Shown: piece after piece, positions 49,350 to 58,368 of the stretch
How the letters are laid out: the number at the start of each line of letters is the position of its first letter
Numbering within the stretch: position 1 is the first letter of the stretch
DNA from: Anaerolineales bacterium
GTDB lineage: Bacteria; Chloroflexota; Anaerolineae; Anaerolineales; UBA11579
Length of the DNA stretch: 64,000 bases
NCBI GenBank assembly: GCA_026129255.1
Contig: JAHCIJ010000003.1
Span: forward strand, 124,001 to 188,000
Direction of reading: 5' to 3'
Program-made: the position numbers and the translations under genes
Notes under the pieces: model-generated
Databases searched by the model: none
What the model saw: the letters and a program-made list of their open reading frames with translations, nothing else
What the model was told of the DNA's origin: nothing

Positions 49350-49994
49350 ATGTTCGATTTCTCGAAAGATCGCCGGCAGGAAGAAGAACGCGTGCGCAGT
49401 GAGGGCAGGCTGCCGCCGGGGCAATCACTGACCCAGAAGTTCCCCGTGCTGCATTATGGGCCGGTGCCGCAATTCACCCCTGAGACATGGGACCTGCGCG
49501 TATGGGGCGAGGTGGAGGAGGAAGTGCGCTGGGATTGGGAAGCCTTCCGCCAACTGCCACGCCGCAAAGTGGTGATGGACTTGCACTGCGTGACGCGCTG
49601 GAGCAAGTTTGACACCGAGTGGGAAGGTGTGTCCCTGATAGATCTGGTAGATAAGGGCTTCATCAAGATAAGGGACACAGCTAAACATTTGCTACAACAC
49701 GCCGAGTATGGTTTCACGGTCAATATTCCGCTGGATGTGGCGTTGGCGGAGAACTTTCTGTTGGCCGATACCTTCAACGGGCAACCGCTGGACCCCGAGC
49801 ACGGGCTGCCGTTGCGCGGCATCGTGGGCTACATCCGCGGGCGTGAGGACTTAGAAACGCCGTATTTGTGGAAGGGTGCCAAGTGGCTGCGTGGTCTTGA
49901 GTTCCTGGCCGAAGATCAGTTGGGATTTTGGGAACAAGCCGGATACCACAACCGCGCCAACGTGTGGAAAGAAGAACGCTTCGCGCGCGGGTAG
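49350..49994 (+). CDS. Molybdopterin-dependent oxidoreductase (sulfite oxidase-type domain)
   Basis: 214 residues, a single oxidoreductase molybdopterin-binding domain. DLHCVTRWSK carries the expected Mo-ligand Cys; ENFLLADTFNGQPLDPEHGLPLRGIVG and KGAKWLRGLEFLAED are family signatures. No heme domain, dimer domain or signal peptide, so a cytoplasmic single-domain enzyme as in YuiH-type proteins. Substrate unknown. Confidence 0.9.
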   Translation: MFDFSKDRRQEEERVRSEGRLPPGQSLTQKFPVLHYGPVPQFTPETWDLRVWGEVEEEVRWDWEAFRQLPRRKVVMDLHCVTRWSKFDTEWEGVSLIDLVDKGFIKIRDTAKHLLQHAEYGFTVNIPLDVALAENFLLADTFNGQPLDPEHGLPLRGIVGYIRGREDLETPYLWKGAKWLRGLEFLAEDQLGFWEQAGYHNRANVWKEERFARG

Positions 49995-50010
49995 TTGTTT
50001 TTTCATTTTA

Positions 50011-50113
50011 ACCACAGATGAACACAGATATGGGAACTGGCACGGAGATTGCTTCGTCTGTTTGGGGTGGTTTGCATGAAAATGCAAACCACCCCAGTAC
50101 TCCTCGCAATGAC
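50011..50113. repeat. Type F and type A repeats forming the 5' end of the esterase gene
   Basis: ACCACAGATGAACACAGAT (50011-50029) is followed by a type A repeat (50044-50113). The inner stem GGGGTGGTTTGCAT/ATGCAAACCACCCC (50064-50077, 50082-50095, loop GAAA) is perfect over 14 bp. Confidence 0.85.
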
Positions 50114-51031
50114 AGGCGGTGGCGGCTTGCTGCGCTCATCTTCGCAACTCTGTTGCTGGCTGCCTGCAGCGAGCAGCAGAGTGCTGACCCCGCAGCGGAG
50201 ACGCTTATGCCCACTACGCTGCCTGCGGCGGAGCTCTCTGCTGCCCCTACGGCGACGTTGGCGGTGGATCTGGCCAAGGCCACCGAAACACAAGCAGCGC
50301 TCTCTACTCAGCTGAGCAAAGCCGCCTGCCTAGACGAAGACGGGCAAATACATATACACCAGGTGGATTCAAGCTATCTGGATTACGGCTTGGAGTTCCG
50401 CGTCTACACGCCGCCCTGCTATACCCAGAGCGCACAGGCTTACCCGGTGCTGTATCTGGTGCACGGCCAGACCTATAACGATGACCAGTGGGACCGCCTG
50501 GGCGCTGATGAAGCCGCCAGTAGCCTGATCGCGGCGGGCGAGGTGGCGCCGTTCATCATCGTGATGCCGTATGACCGCTCGTCCAACCAGCCCTCACAAG
50601 ACAAATTTGGCGAGGCGGTGATCGAAGAATTGCTGCCGTGGGTGGATGCGCACTACCGCACCCTGGCAGAGCGGCACTATCGCGCCGTGGGTGGGTTGTC
50701 GCGCGGCGCTTCGTGGGCGATCCATTTTGGGCTAACGCAGCCGCAGCTCTTCTCCGCGGTGGGCGGTCACAGCCCGCCCGTGTTCCAGGAGGATGCGCCA
50801 CAGGTGCGCGGCTGGCTGGACGAGATTCCGGCAAATCAGCTGCCGCGGTTCTGGCTGGACATTGGCGAACGCGACCAGCGCGCCATCCTCAATTCTGCGA
50901 TCTGGTTCGAAGACATCCTGACGCAGCGCAGCATTCCACACGAGTGGTATTTATTCGCGGGGGACCATAGTGAAGCCTACTGGAGCAGCCATGTGGAGTT
51001 GTACTTGCGCTGGTATGCCAAGGATTGGTAG
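50018..51031 (+). CDS. Secreted putative esterase (alpha/beta hydrolase, esterase D type)
   Basis: 337 residues as read from ATG 50018. The first ~30 residues are encoded by dispersed repeats. The real export signal starts after RNDRRWR with LAALIFATLLLAAC, lipobox LAAC at about residue 50. The catalytic domain (about 115-337) has YPVLYLVHGQTYNDDQW, nucleophile motif GLSRGA, and a late GDHSEAYW with the catalytic His. Likely a membrane-anchored carboxylesterase. No in-frame start exists between the repeat and the signal apart from a possible TTG, so the repeats seem to supply the start codon. Confidence 0.8.
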   Translation: MNTDMGTGTEIASSVWGGLHENANHPSTPRNDRRWRLAALIFATLLLAACSEQQSADPAAETLMPTTLPAAELSAAPTATLAVDLAKATETQAALSTQLSKAACLDEDGQIHIHQVDSSYLDYGLEFRVYTPPCYTQSAQAYPVLYLVHGQTYNDDQWDRLGADEAASSLIAAGEVAPFIIVMPYDRSSNQPSQDKFGEAVIEELLPWVDAHYRTLAERHYRAVGGLSRGASWAIHFGLTQPQLFSAVGGHSPPVFQEDAPQVRGWLDEIPANQLPRFWLDIGERDQRAILNSAIWFEDILTQRSIPHEWYLFAGDHSEAYWSSHVELYLRWYAKDW

Positions 51032-51086
51032 ACCCGGCGTGCACTTACGCACGCTCCCATCGTTTCGCCTCTATAATTGACCGCGT

Positions 51087-51383
51087 ATGTTGCTATCTAA
51101 GGAAGATGTCGAACACATTGCGCTGCTGGCGCGCTTGCATTTAAGCGAAGAAGAAAAAGAACGTTACCGCGAGCAGCTCTCCAATATTTTGGATCATGTT
51201 GGCAAACTGCAGGAGCTGAATACTGCTGACGTGCCTGCCATGGCCAGCATTGCGGTGGAGCGCAGCCGCCTGCGCCCGGACGTGCCCGCGGCGGCCATGC
51301 CGCGCGCGGACTTGCTGGCCAACGCGCCGGACGCGGCCGATGAGCAGTTCCGTGTGCCGCCCGTGCTGGATGGTGGCGCGTGA
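51087..51383 (+). CDS. gatC: Asp-tRNA(Asn)/Glu-tRNA(Gln) amidotransferase subunit GatC
   Basis: 98 residues. The pattern LSKEDVEHIALLARLHLSEEEKERYREQLSNILDHVGKLQELNTADVPAMAS...RLRPD is typical. GatC helps GatA and GatB fold and joins them. ATG 51087; a TATAAT at 51072-51077 suggests a near-leaderless promoter. Its stop overlaps the GTG start of gatA. Confidence 0.95.
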   Translation: MLLSKEDVEHIALLARLHLSEEEKERYREQLSNILDHVGKLQELNTADVPAMASIAVERSRLRPDVPAAAMPRADLLANAPDAADEQFRVPPVLDGGA

Positions 51384-52867
51384 GTGCGGTGCGCAGCGGC
51401 GCGCTGCATGAGCTGAGCGCCAAACAAGCGCTAGCCGGAATGCGCGCCGGCAAATTCTCCAGCGTGGAGTTGACGCGCACATACCTCGAACGTATTGAAC
51501 AGCACAATACGCGCTTGAACGCGTATTTGTATGTGGCCCCCGAGGCCGCTCTGCAGGCCGCCGCGGCGGCCGACAAGCTGTATGCCAAGGCGCGCCGTAA
51601 GGCGGATACCAAGCTGCCCGCGCTGCTGGGCTTGCCCATTGCGGTGAAAGACGTGCTGGCGGTGGCGGGCATGCCCACCACCTGCGGCTCGCTGATCCTC
51701 GAAGATTTTGTGCCCAGCTATACCGCTACCAGCGTGCAGCGCTTGCTGGACGCGGGGGTAGTGATCCTGGGCAAGACTAATACAGACGAATTCGCCATGG
51801 GCTCTTCTACAGAGAACTCGGCGTATGGCGTGACGCACAACCCCTGGGACGAGACGCGCGTGCCTGGTGGCAGCAGCGGCGGCAGCGCCGCGGCGGTGGC
51901 CGCCCGCCTGGCGCCTGTGGCGCTGGGCACGGACACCGGCGGCAGCGTGCGCCAGCCAGCCGCGTTCTGCGGGCTGACCGGGCTCAAGACCACCTATGGC
52001 CGCGTTTCGCGCTATGGGCTCGTAGCTTTCGGCTCCTCGTTGGACACGGTGGGTGTGCTGGCGCGCGATGCGGATGATGCCGGGCTCATCCTCAAAGTGA
52101 TGGGCGGCTATGACCCGCATGATGCCACCACTGTAGAAAGGGCCCCTAAGCTGGACAAACCCAGCGGCAAATCGCTCAAAGGGTTGAAAATCGGCGTGCC
52201 CAAGGAATACTTCATTGATGGCTTGTCGGCTGAAGTGGAAGGCGGTGTGCGTGAGGCCATCGCTCAGCTGGAGGCGCTGGGCGCCAAGGCTGTGCCGGTG
52301 AGCCTGCCGCACACCGAATATGCGCTGCCGGTGTACTACATCATCGCCCCGGCCGAGGCTTCAGCTAACCTGGCGCGCTTTGACGGCGTGCGCTACGGCC
52401 TACGCGAAGAGCAGGCTGACCTGATCGATATGTTCAAGCGCAGCCGAGGCGCCGGGTTTGGCCCAGAGGTCAAGCGCAGGATCATGGTGGGCTCCTACGC
52501 CCTCTCCAGTGGTTATTACGATGCTTATTACGGCCAGGCGCAGAAGGTGCGCACACTGATCCGCCGGGATTTTGACACTGTATTCAAAAAAGTGGACATT
52601 GTTGCCGCTCCGGCTACACCGAGCACCGCTTTTCGCATCGGCGCGCACGGCAGCGACCCGCTAGAGATGTACCTGGAAGACGTATTCACCCTGCCAGCTA
52701 ATCTTGCGGGTGTACCCGGCCTGAGTCTGTGCGCCGGCTTTGACAGCCAGGGGCTGCCGATTGGCCTGCAGATGCTCGGCCCGCACTTTGCAGACGAGCG
52801 CTTGCTGGCGGTGGCCAAAGCCTACCAGCGCGTAACAGATTGGCAAACGAGGCAGCCTGCCTTATGA
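51380..52867 (+). CDS. gatA: Amidotransferase subunit GatA
   Basis: 495-residue amidase subunit that frees ammonia from glutamine for tRNA-dependent Gln or Asn formation. The Ser-cis-Ser-Lys site is visible: Lys in IAVKDVL (about residue 92), GGSSGGSAAA and DTGGSVRQPAAFCG. Start GTG 51380 overlaps the gatC TGA. Full length. The gene continues into the methyltransferase gene with an ATGA overlap. Confidence 0.97.
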   Translation: MSAVRSGALHELSAKQALAGMRAGKFSSVELTRTYLERIEQHNTRLNAYLYVAPEAALQAAAAADKLYAKARRKADTKLPALLGLPIAVKDVLAVAGMPTTCGSLILEDFVPSYTATSVQRLLDAGVVILGKTNTDEFAMGSSTENSAYGVTHNPWDETRVPGGSSGGSAAAVAARLAPVALGTDTGGSVRQPAAFCGLTGLKTTYGRVSRYGLVAFGSSLDTVGVLARDADDAGLILKVMGGYDPHDATTVERAPKLDKPSGKSLKGLKIGVPKEYFIDGLSAEVEGGVREAIAQLEALGAKAVPVSLPHTEYALPVYYIIAPAEASANLARFDGVRYGLREEQADLIDMFKRSRGAGFGPEVKRRIMVGSYALSSGYYDAYYGQAQKVRTLIRRDFDTVFKKVDIVAAPATPSTAFRIGAHGSDPLEMYLEDVFTLPANLAGVPGLSLCAGFDSQGLPIGLQMLGPHFADERLLAVAKAYQRVTDWQTRQPAL

Positions 52868-53484
52868 GCTACTTGTTCGCCGATCTACCCAAGCCGCTAC
52901 TGGAGCGTATGAGCTATCTGGAAGCACGGGATGGCAAAGACCGCCAAGACGGCACGCCACGCCTCAAACGCATGCGCCAGGTGCCGCCTGAAACCGGCAT
53001 GCTGTTGGCGCTGCTGGCTGGCAGCGCGCCCGAAGGCGCCCTCATAGAGATCGGCACCAGCGGCGGCTATTCGGCTCTCTGGTTGAGCCTGGCGGTGCAG
53101 CGTGCCGGTACGCAATTGGTGACCTTTGAGCTGCTGCCAGAGAAGGCCGAGATCGCTCGCGAGACGTTTGAGAAGGCTGAGGTGGGCAACAAAGTACAAC
53201 TCATCAATGGCGATGCACGCGGCCACCTGAGCAGTTATGAGGGTATTGCATTTGCTTTTGTGGATTGTGAAAAGGAAATGTACGCCGAGCTCTATGAAGA
53301 GATCGTGCCACGCTTGGCCGCCGGTGGGATCCTGGTGGCAGACAATGCCATCAGCCACGCCGATGATCTGGCGGCGTTGCTGCAGCGTGCCCGTGCAGAT
53401 GAGCGCGTGGACATGACGGTGCTGCCCGTAGGCAAAGGGCTGATGGTGTGCGTGAAGCGTACACTTACGAGTGAGGCCGAATGA
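52864..53484 (+). CDS. O-methyltransferase-family protein
   Basis: 206 residues, class I SAM-dependent methyltransferase of the catechol O-methyltransferase-like type. The SAM motif is ALIEIGTSGGYSALWL, followed by VTFELLPEKAEIARETFEKA and FAFVDCEKEMYAELYEEIVPRL..GGILVADNA. Overlaps the gatA stop (ATGA) and its own stop overlaps the next start, so it is embedded in the gat operon. Substrate unknown. Confidence 0.88.
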   Translation: MSYLFADLPKPLLERMSYLEARDGKDRQDGTPRLKRMRQVPPETGMLLALLAGSAPEGALIEIGTSGGYSALWLSLAVQRAGTQLVTFELLPEKAEIARETFEKAEVGNKVQLINGDARGHLSSYEGIAFAFVDCEKEMYAELYEEIVPRLAAGGILVADNAISHADDLAALLQRARADERVDMTVLPVGKGLMVCVKRTLTSEAE

Positions 53485-54500
53485 GCGAACCACTGAAGAT
53501 TATTGTGCCTATGGCGGGTTTTGGTACGCGCCTGCGCCCACACACCTGGAGCCGTCCCAAGCCGCTGCTGACCGCAGCTGGCGACACGATATTGGGGCAT
53601 GTGCTGAAGTTACTGCAGACCGCGCCGGGCGCCGAGCAAGCCGAGATGGTCTTCATCGTCGGTTGGCTGGGCGAGCAGGTGCAGGCTTATATGCAGGCGG
53701 AGCACCCCAAGGTGAAGGCGCATTTTGTGCAGCAGAAGGAAATGAAAGGCCAATCGCACGCGCTGGCCCAGGCGCGCGAGCACATGCAGGGGCCGACGCT
53801 AGTGATCTTTGTAGACACAGTGGTGGAGACGGACTTCTCCACATTGGATAAAGAAGAGGTGGACGCGGTGGCATGGGTGAAGCCTGTGCCTGATCCGCGC
53901 CGTTTTGGCGTGGCCGCGCTTGGTGAAGATGGTCTGGTGAGTGGGCTGATTGAAAAGCCCAGCGACATGAGCAACAACTTGGCCGTGGTGGGCATCTATT
54001 ACTTCAAACATGGCGAAGAGTTGATGGCAGCCATCGATGAGCAGATGGACAAAGGTGTGTTGACCAAGAACGAATACTTCCTGGCCGACGCCATCGACAT
54101 CATGCTCAAGAAGGGGCTGCGTATGCGCACCGAGATGGTGGGCGAGTGGCTGGACGCCGGCTTGCCGGACACAGTGCTGGAAACGAATCAAAAACTGCTG
54201 GAGAAGGGCCGCGACAACAGCGGCGAACTCTCTGCGCGCTCTGACGTCACGCTGCGCCCGCCCGTGTATGTACACCCCAGCGCCACGGTGGAGAACAGCA
54301 CGCTCGGCCCGTACGTCTCGATAGGAGCCGGTTCTATGGTGCGCAATAGCACCATAGAAGATGCGGTGCTGGAGCGCGAGGTCACCGTGGAAGACAGCCA
54401 GCTCAAGCATTCGCTGATCGGTGAGCGCAGCCGGGTGCGCGGCGTGCGCGGCCAGGTGAATGTGGGCGATGATTCCACGGTGAGTGGAGAGGCAGCGTAA
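53481..54500 (+). CDS. Sugar-phosphate nucleotidyltransferase with left-handed beta-helix tail
   Basis: 339 residues. The NTP-transferase motif is KIIVPMAGFGTRLRPHTWSRPKPLL (about 6-30), followed by VFVDTVVETDF and LIEKPSDMSNNLAVVGIYYF. A C-terminal hexapeptide-repeat segment (PPVYVHPSATVENSTLGPYVSIGAGSMVRNSTIEDAVL) forms a beta-helix. Resembles glucose-1-phosphate thymidylyl/uridylyltransferases; the nucleotide and sugar are not assigned. ATG 53481 overlaps the preceding stop. Confidence 0.9.
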   Translation: MSEPLKIIVPMAGFGTRLRPHTWSRPKPLLTAAGDTILGHVLKLLQTAPGAEQAEMVFIVGWLGEQVQAYMQAEHPKVKAHFVQQKEMKGQSHALAQAREHMQGPTLVIFVDTVVETDFSTLDKEEVDAVAWVKPVPDPRRFGVAALGEDGLVSGLIEKPSDMSNNLAVVGIYYFKHGEELMAAIDEQMDKGVLTKNEYFLADAIDIMLKKGLRMRTEMVGEWLDAGLPDTVLETNQKLLEKGRDNSGELSARSDVTLRPPVYVHPSATVENSTLGPYVSIGAGSMVRNSTIEDAVLEREVTVEDSQLKHSLIGERSRVRGVRGQVNVGDDSTVSGEAA

Positions 54501-54506
54501 AGTTGT

Positions 54507-55970
54507 ATGTCGAGTAAGTATCAACCCGTCATCGGGCTGGAAGTTCACGCTGTATTAGAGACGCGCAGCAAGATGTTCTGCTCCTGCCCGGTGGTTGATT
54601 CCACCATTGGCGAGCCGAACATTGCCGTGTGCCCGGTGTGCTCCGGTATGCCCGGCATGCTGCCTGTGATCAACGAAGCCGCCGTAGAATACGCTGTGCG
54701 CGTGGCACTGGCGCTCAACTGCAAGATCAACCTCACCAGCATCTTTGCGCGCAAGAGCTATTTTTACCCAGACCTGCCCAAGGGTTTCCAGATCTCGCAA
54801 TACGAGCAGCCGCTGGCACAAAATGGCTGGCTGGATATTGAGACCGCGGATGGCGAGCAGCGCGTTGCCATCCGCCGTGTGCATATCGAAGAGGACACCG
54901 GCAAGCTGACCCATGTGGAAAAAGGCGGCCAGCGTTATTCGCTGGTGGACCTCAACCGCAGTGGTGTGCCGCTGCTGGAGATCGTTACTGAGCCTGAATT
55001 GCACTCAGTGGAAGCGGTGCGCAATTGTGCCTACGCGCTGCGCAGCATCTTGCGTTATGTGGGCGTCAACTCCGGCAACCTCGAAAAAGGCTTGATGCGC
55101 ATTGAGCCCAATATTTCCATCCGGCCAATCGGCAGCAGCGAATTCGGCACACGTGCCGAGATCAAGAACCTCAACAGTTTCCGCTCACTGGAGCGTGCTA
55201 CTACTTATGAGTTAGCGCGCCAAGAGCAACTGGTCGAATCCGGCGGCCGCGTAGTGCAGCAGACGATGGGCTGGGATGATGCGCGTGGCACCACGCTGGC
55301 GCAGCGCTCAAAGGAAGTGGCCGAAGATTATCGCTACTTCCCTGAGCCTGACCTTCCACCGCTGGTGCTAGAGAAGGCCTGGGTGGAGAAGATTCGTAAA
55401 TCCCTGCCCGAGCTACCGCATGCGCGCCGTGAGCGTTTTGTGGCCACGTTTGGCCTCAAGCCCTACGATGCCGATGTGATCGTGGCCGAGCGCGAAGTAG
55501 CTGACTTTTACGAGACGGCTGTAGCGGCGGCCAAAGTGGCAGACGCAAAGCTGATCGCTAATTGGCTCACCGGTGCCTTGTTCGGCTTGATGAACGAAGC
55601 TGGCACTGAGATAGGCGAGCTGCGCTTTGGGGCTAAGCAATTGACGGCGCTGTGCGACCAGATCGCGGGCGGCAAAGTGAACCCTGCCGGTGCGCGTGAA
55701 GTGCTCGGCGTGCTGTTCGCTGAAGGTGGCAGTCCGGCGAGCATTATCAAAGCGCGTGGTCTCCAGCAAATATCCAATACCGGTCAGTTGCGCTCCTGGG
55801 TGAGCGAAGTCATTGCCGCCAACCCGCAGCAGGTGGCTGGCTACCTGGCTGGCAACGCCCCGCTACTCAATTTTCTGTTTGGCCAAGTGATGCAAAAAGC
55901 GGGCGGCAAGGCTAACCCAGCCGCCGTGCGCAGTGAGCTGCAGGCGCAACTGGATGCAAGCGCGAAGTGA
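54507..55970 (+). CDS. gatB: Amidotransferase subunit GatB
   Basis: 487 residues. IGLEVHAVLETRSKMFCSCP..CPVCSGMPGMLPVIN with a four-Cys zinc site, YFYPDLPKGFQISQYEQPL, RVHIEEDTGKL..DLNRSGVPLLEIVTEPE, and the C-terminal YqeY-like tail. It activates and amidates mischarged tRNA with GatA and GatC. Separated from gatA by two unrelated genes, yet still in one operon with six bases to the preceding gene. Full length. Confidence 0.97.
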   Translation: MSSKYQPVIGLEVHAVLETRSKMFCSCPVVDSTIGEPNIAVCPVCSGMPGMLPVINEAAVEYAVRVALALNCKINLTSIFARKSYFYPDLPKGFQISQYEQPLAQNGWLDIETADGEQRVAIRRVHIEEDTGKLTHVEKGGQRYSLVDLNRSGVPLLEIVTEPELHSVEAVRNCAYALRSILRYVGVNSGNLEKGLMRIEPNISIRPIGSSEFGTRAEIKNLNSFRSLERATTYELARQEQLVESGGRVVQQTMGWDDARGTTLAQRSKEVAEDYRYFPEPDLPPLVLEKAWVEKIRKSLPELPHARRERFVATFGLKPYDADVIVAEREVADFYETAVAAAKVADAKLIANWLTGALFGLMNEAGTEIGELRFGAKQLTALCDQIAGGKVNPAGAREVLGVLFAEGGSPASIIKARGLQQISNTGQLRSWVSEVIAANPQQVAGYLAGNAPLLNFLFGQVMQKAGGKANPAAVRSELQAQLDASAK

Positions 55971-56015
55971 CACAAAAAAAACGGTTCCATGAACTAGAAG
56001 GTGGCGCAACAATTA

Positions 56016-56324
56016 ATGAGAAAAACATTTGTAGTAACAGTATTTAATGATGAAAAAAGCCAATGGTTGTTTGTATTGGATGACGATGTATTGGAGCTAT
56101 TCAATTTTTGGGACGGAACGAGTATGAGATGTCATTTAGCGGCAATTGACAGCTTTGAATGGGAAGTTGACCGCAAAGGCAGATTCATACATCATGTTAT
56201 TAAAAATCATCATGGGCGGTTAATTCTGAACAGCCTCCGTATATGGATTGCTCCCGAATTAGAAGCAGAAGCACGAGCCTTCTCCGCTTTGGTAATGGAT
56301 GCTGCAAGGAAACATACACTTTAA
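56016..56324 (+). CDS. Small orphan protein, unknown
   Basis: 102 residues from ATG 56016, which has AAGGTGG upstream; a GTG at 56001 could add five residues. Sequence MRKTFVVTVFNDEKSQWLFVLDDD..FNFWDGTSMRCHLAAIDSFEWEV...HGRLILNSLRIWIAPE suggests a small beta-rich fold. Clearly AT-rich compared with flanking genes, so possibly acquired. No family recognised. Confidence 0.6.
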   Translation: MRKTFVVTVFNDEKSQWLFVLDDDVLELFNFWDGTSMRCHLAAIDSFEWEVDRKGRFIHHVIKNHHGRLILNSLRIWIAPELEAEARAFSALVMDAARKHTL

Positions 56325-56377
56325 TCCGCAAGGCGAGGGTGTCACCGTGCGCGTTGAGAATGTGGCGGCAGGACCTG

Positions 56378-56423
56378 GTCGCTTAGTCAGTTGGTCGATT
56401 GGTCGACCAACTGACTAAGCGAC
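56378..56423. repeat. Long perfect hairpin upstream of glutamate dehydrogenase
   Basis: Two 21-base perfect arms, from GTCGCTTAGTCAG.. (56378-56398) to ..CTGACTAAGCGAC (56403-56423), loop TTGG. There is no T tract. It probably belongs to a mobile palindromic repeat family, or shields or insulates the dehydrogenase leader. Confidence 0.85.
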
Positions 56424-56525
56424 TAACAAAGATCGCTCACTAAAAGATAGTAGAATTACAACCAGCCTTATGCTGACTGTCAGGATGAGAACAATATCGG
56501 CTGACCACAGAGGCACCCTTAGATT

Positions 56526-56560
56526 GCGGGCCGCCAGCGCCAAGCGCTGGAGCTGCCCGC
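56526..56560 (+). promoter_or_regulatory. Structured leader hairpin before glutamate dehydrogenase
   Basis: Two-tier stem GCGGGC/GCCCGC and CCAGCGC/GCGCTGG with loop CAA, ending 24 bases before ATG 56585. It could modulate translation of the dehydrogenase. No known riboswitch consensus recognised. Confidence 0.5.
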
Positions 56561-56584
56561 ATAGTTGTTTAAGCCAGGAGAGTG

Positions 56585-57871
56585 ATGTCCGAAACAACCA
56601 ACGCATTTAGCATTGCCCAGGCTCAATTTGATAACGTGGCCAAGCAGTTGCATCTGGATTCAGATGTGGCTGAACAGCTGCGTTGGCCGCGCCGTGAATT
56701 CAAGTTCCAAATTCCGGTGCGCATGGATGACGGCAGTCAGAAAGTCTTCTTTGGCTACCGTGTCCAGCATAATGAATCGCGTGGGCCCACAAAGGGTGGT
56801 ATCCGTTTCCACCAATCGGAGACGATGGACACCGTGCGCGCCCTGGCGATGTGGATGACCTGGAAATGTGCAGTGGCGGACATTCCCCTGGGTGGTGGTA
56901 AGGGCGGCGTAGCTGTCGACTCCTCTTCGCTCTCCGTGCGCGAGAAGGAAAACTTGTGCCGCGGCTGGGTGGGCCAGATCCACCGCAACCTCGGCCCGCG
57001 CACCGACGTGCCCGCGCCGGATGTGGGCACCACGCCGCAGATGATGGGCTGGATGATGGACGAATACTCCAAGTTGGCCGGTGAGTACACGCCGGGCGTG
57101 ATCACCGGCAAGCCAGTGGGCGGCGGCGGCTCCAAGGGCCGCAAAGAGGCCACGGGGTACGGTGTGATCTACAACGTGCGCGAAGCGATGAAGCACCTCA
57201 AGATCGACCCGAGCAAGACCACGGCGTCAATCCAGGGTTTTGGCAACGTGGCGCAGTTCGCTGGTCTCGGCTTCTCTGAGCTACTGGGCGGCAAAGTGGT
57301 TTGTGTTTCGTATTGGGACCGTGATGAGAAGGCTTCGCTCAGCGTGAGTAGCAAGAAGGGTTTGGACATCAACTTCTTGCAGAACATTACTGACGAGTAT
57401 GGCACTATCAATAAAGCCAAGGCACAGGAAGCTGGATACACGATCAGCGATGGCGATGACTGGATCGCTCAAGATGCCGATGTGCTCATCCCTGCGGCGC
57501 TGGAAGGCCAGATCAACGCTGAGAGCGCCAAGAAGATCAGTGACACCGTCAAGATCGTGGCCGAAGGCGCCAATGGCCCCACCACACTGGAAGGTGACGA
57601 AGAGTTGGAGAAGCGCAATATCTTTGTCATCCCGGACTTCTTGTGCAACAGTGGCGGCGTCACCGTCTCGTACTTTGAGGGTGTGCAGAACGACATGAAC
57701 TATTACTGGTCGCAGGAAGAAGTCATCCAGCGTTTGGACATGAAGATGACCGAAGCCTTCGGCAAGGTACTCAAGATGTCTGTAGGCGAGAAGGTCAAGA
57801 TGCGTGATGCCGCCTACATGGTGGCGATCAGCTCAGTCGTGGAAGCGATGCAGTTGCGCGGCTGGCTGTAA
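56585..57871 (+). CDS. Glu/Leu/Phe/Val-type dehydrogenase (glutamate dehydrogenase)
   Basis: 428 residues. Substrate-domain signatures GYRVQHNESRGPTKGGIRFH and ALAMWMTWKCAVADIPLGGGKGG (catalytic Lys), then DVPAPDVGTTPQMMGWMMDEYSK, GGSKGRKEATGYGV, and Rossmann GFGNVAQFAG; VVAEGANGPTT follows. Catalyses oxidative deamination of glutamate or ammonia assimilation; length and motifs fit glutamate dehydrogenase best. ATG 56585 has GGAG upstream. The leader carries two hairpins. A terminator follows. Confidence 0.94.
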   Translation: MSETTNAFSIAQAQFDNVAKQLHLDSDVAEQLRWPRREFKFQIPVRMDDGSQKVFFGYRVQHNESRGPTKGGIRFHQSETMDTVRALAMWMTWKCAVADIPLGGGKGGVAVDSSSLSVREKENLCRGWVGQIHRNLGPRTDVPAPDVGTTPQMMGWMMDEYSKLAGEYTPGVITGKPVGGGGSKGRKEATGYGVIYNVREAMKHLKIDPSKTTASIQGFGNVAQFAGLGFSELLGGKVVCVSYWDRDEKASLSVSSKKGLDINFLQNITDEYGTINKAKAQEAGYTISDGDDWIAQDADVLIPAALEGQINAESAKKISDTVKIVAEGANGPTTLEGDEELEKRNIFVIPDFLCNSGGVTVSYFEGVQNDMNYYWSQEEVIQRLDMKMTEAFGKVLKMSVGEKVKMRDAAYMVAISSVVEAMQLRGWL

Positions 57872-57890
57872 GCAGCGAATGCAAGAAATC

Positions 57891-57918
57891 AAAAAGCGGG
57901 CCGAGAGGCCCGCTTTTT
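57891..57918. terminator. Bidirectional terminator after glutamate dehydrogenase
   Basis: AAAAAGCGGGCC/GGCCCGCTTTTTT, loop GAGA. Confidence 0.93.
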
Positions 57919-57924
57919 TCTTTA

Positions 57925-58368
57925 CTACTCCATTGCATCGAAGACTTGTTTTGAAAGCTCCATCGATTCGATGATGCGACCAGCCGCCTGGTTAGAGTGA
58001 GCATAGAAACTATCCACATCACCATCTCGCAAGCTCTGTAAAGAGAGGATGGATAGGTCGATGGCTTCTACCAGGGCGCCGCGCGCTGGTTCGAGACACT
58101 CTGGAGTGTGAATGAACGCGGCGTCTTCTCTGCGCTTTTGCATGGCGGCGATCTCGGCGCCCAGATTCTGCATCAATGCAGCGTAAGCTGCTGGCTCTTG
58201 CCGCTCACTGGCGGCCGCTTTCATAGTGGCGATCGTAGCATCGTACATTGGCCCGCTCAGTAGGCTCCAGGCGCGCACATTGGGCGTGATACAGGCTGAG
58301 AAATCTGGCGCGGCGCACGCCGAGAGCAAAACGACGCATAGCAGCAGTAAGATGACCATTCTTTTCAT
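57925..58368 (-). CDS. Small putative lipoprotein, unknown
   Basis: 147 residues. Signal MKRMVILLLLCVVLLSAC with lipobox LSAC. The mature region is helical (YDATIATMKAAASERQEPAAYAALMQNLGAEIAAMQKR) with a second Cys pair. ATG 58368 preferred over 58383. Divergent from dnaN and one of only two minus-strand genes to the right of the putative origin. Confidence 0.75.
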   Translation of the reverse strand: MKRMVILLLLCVVLLSACAAPDFSACITPNVRAWSLLSGPMYDATIATMKAAASERQEPAAYAALMQNLGAEIAAMQKRREDAAFIHTPECLEPARGALVEAIDLSILSLQSLRDGDVDSFYAHSNQAAGRIIESMELSKQVFDAME

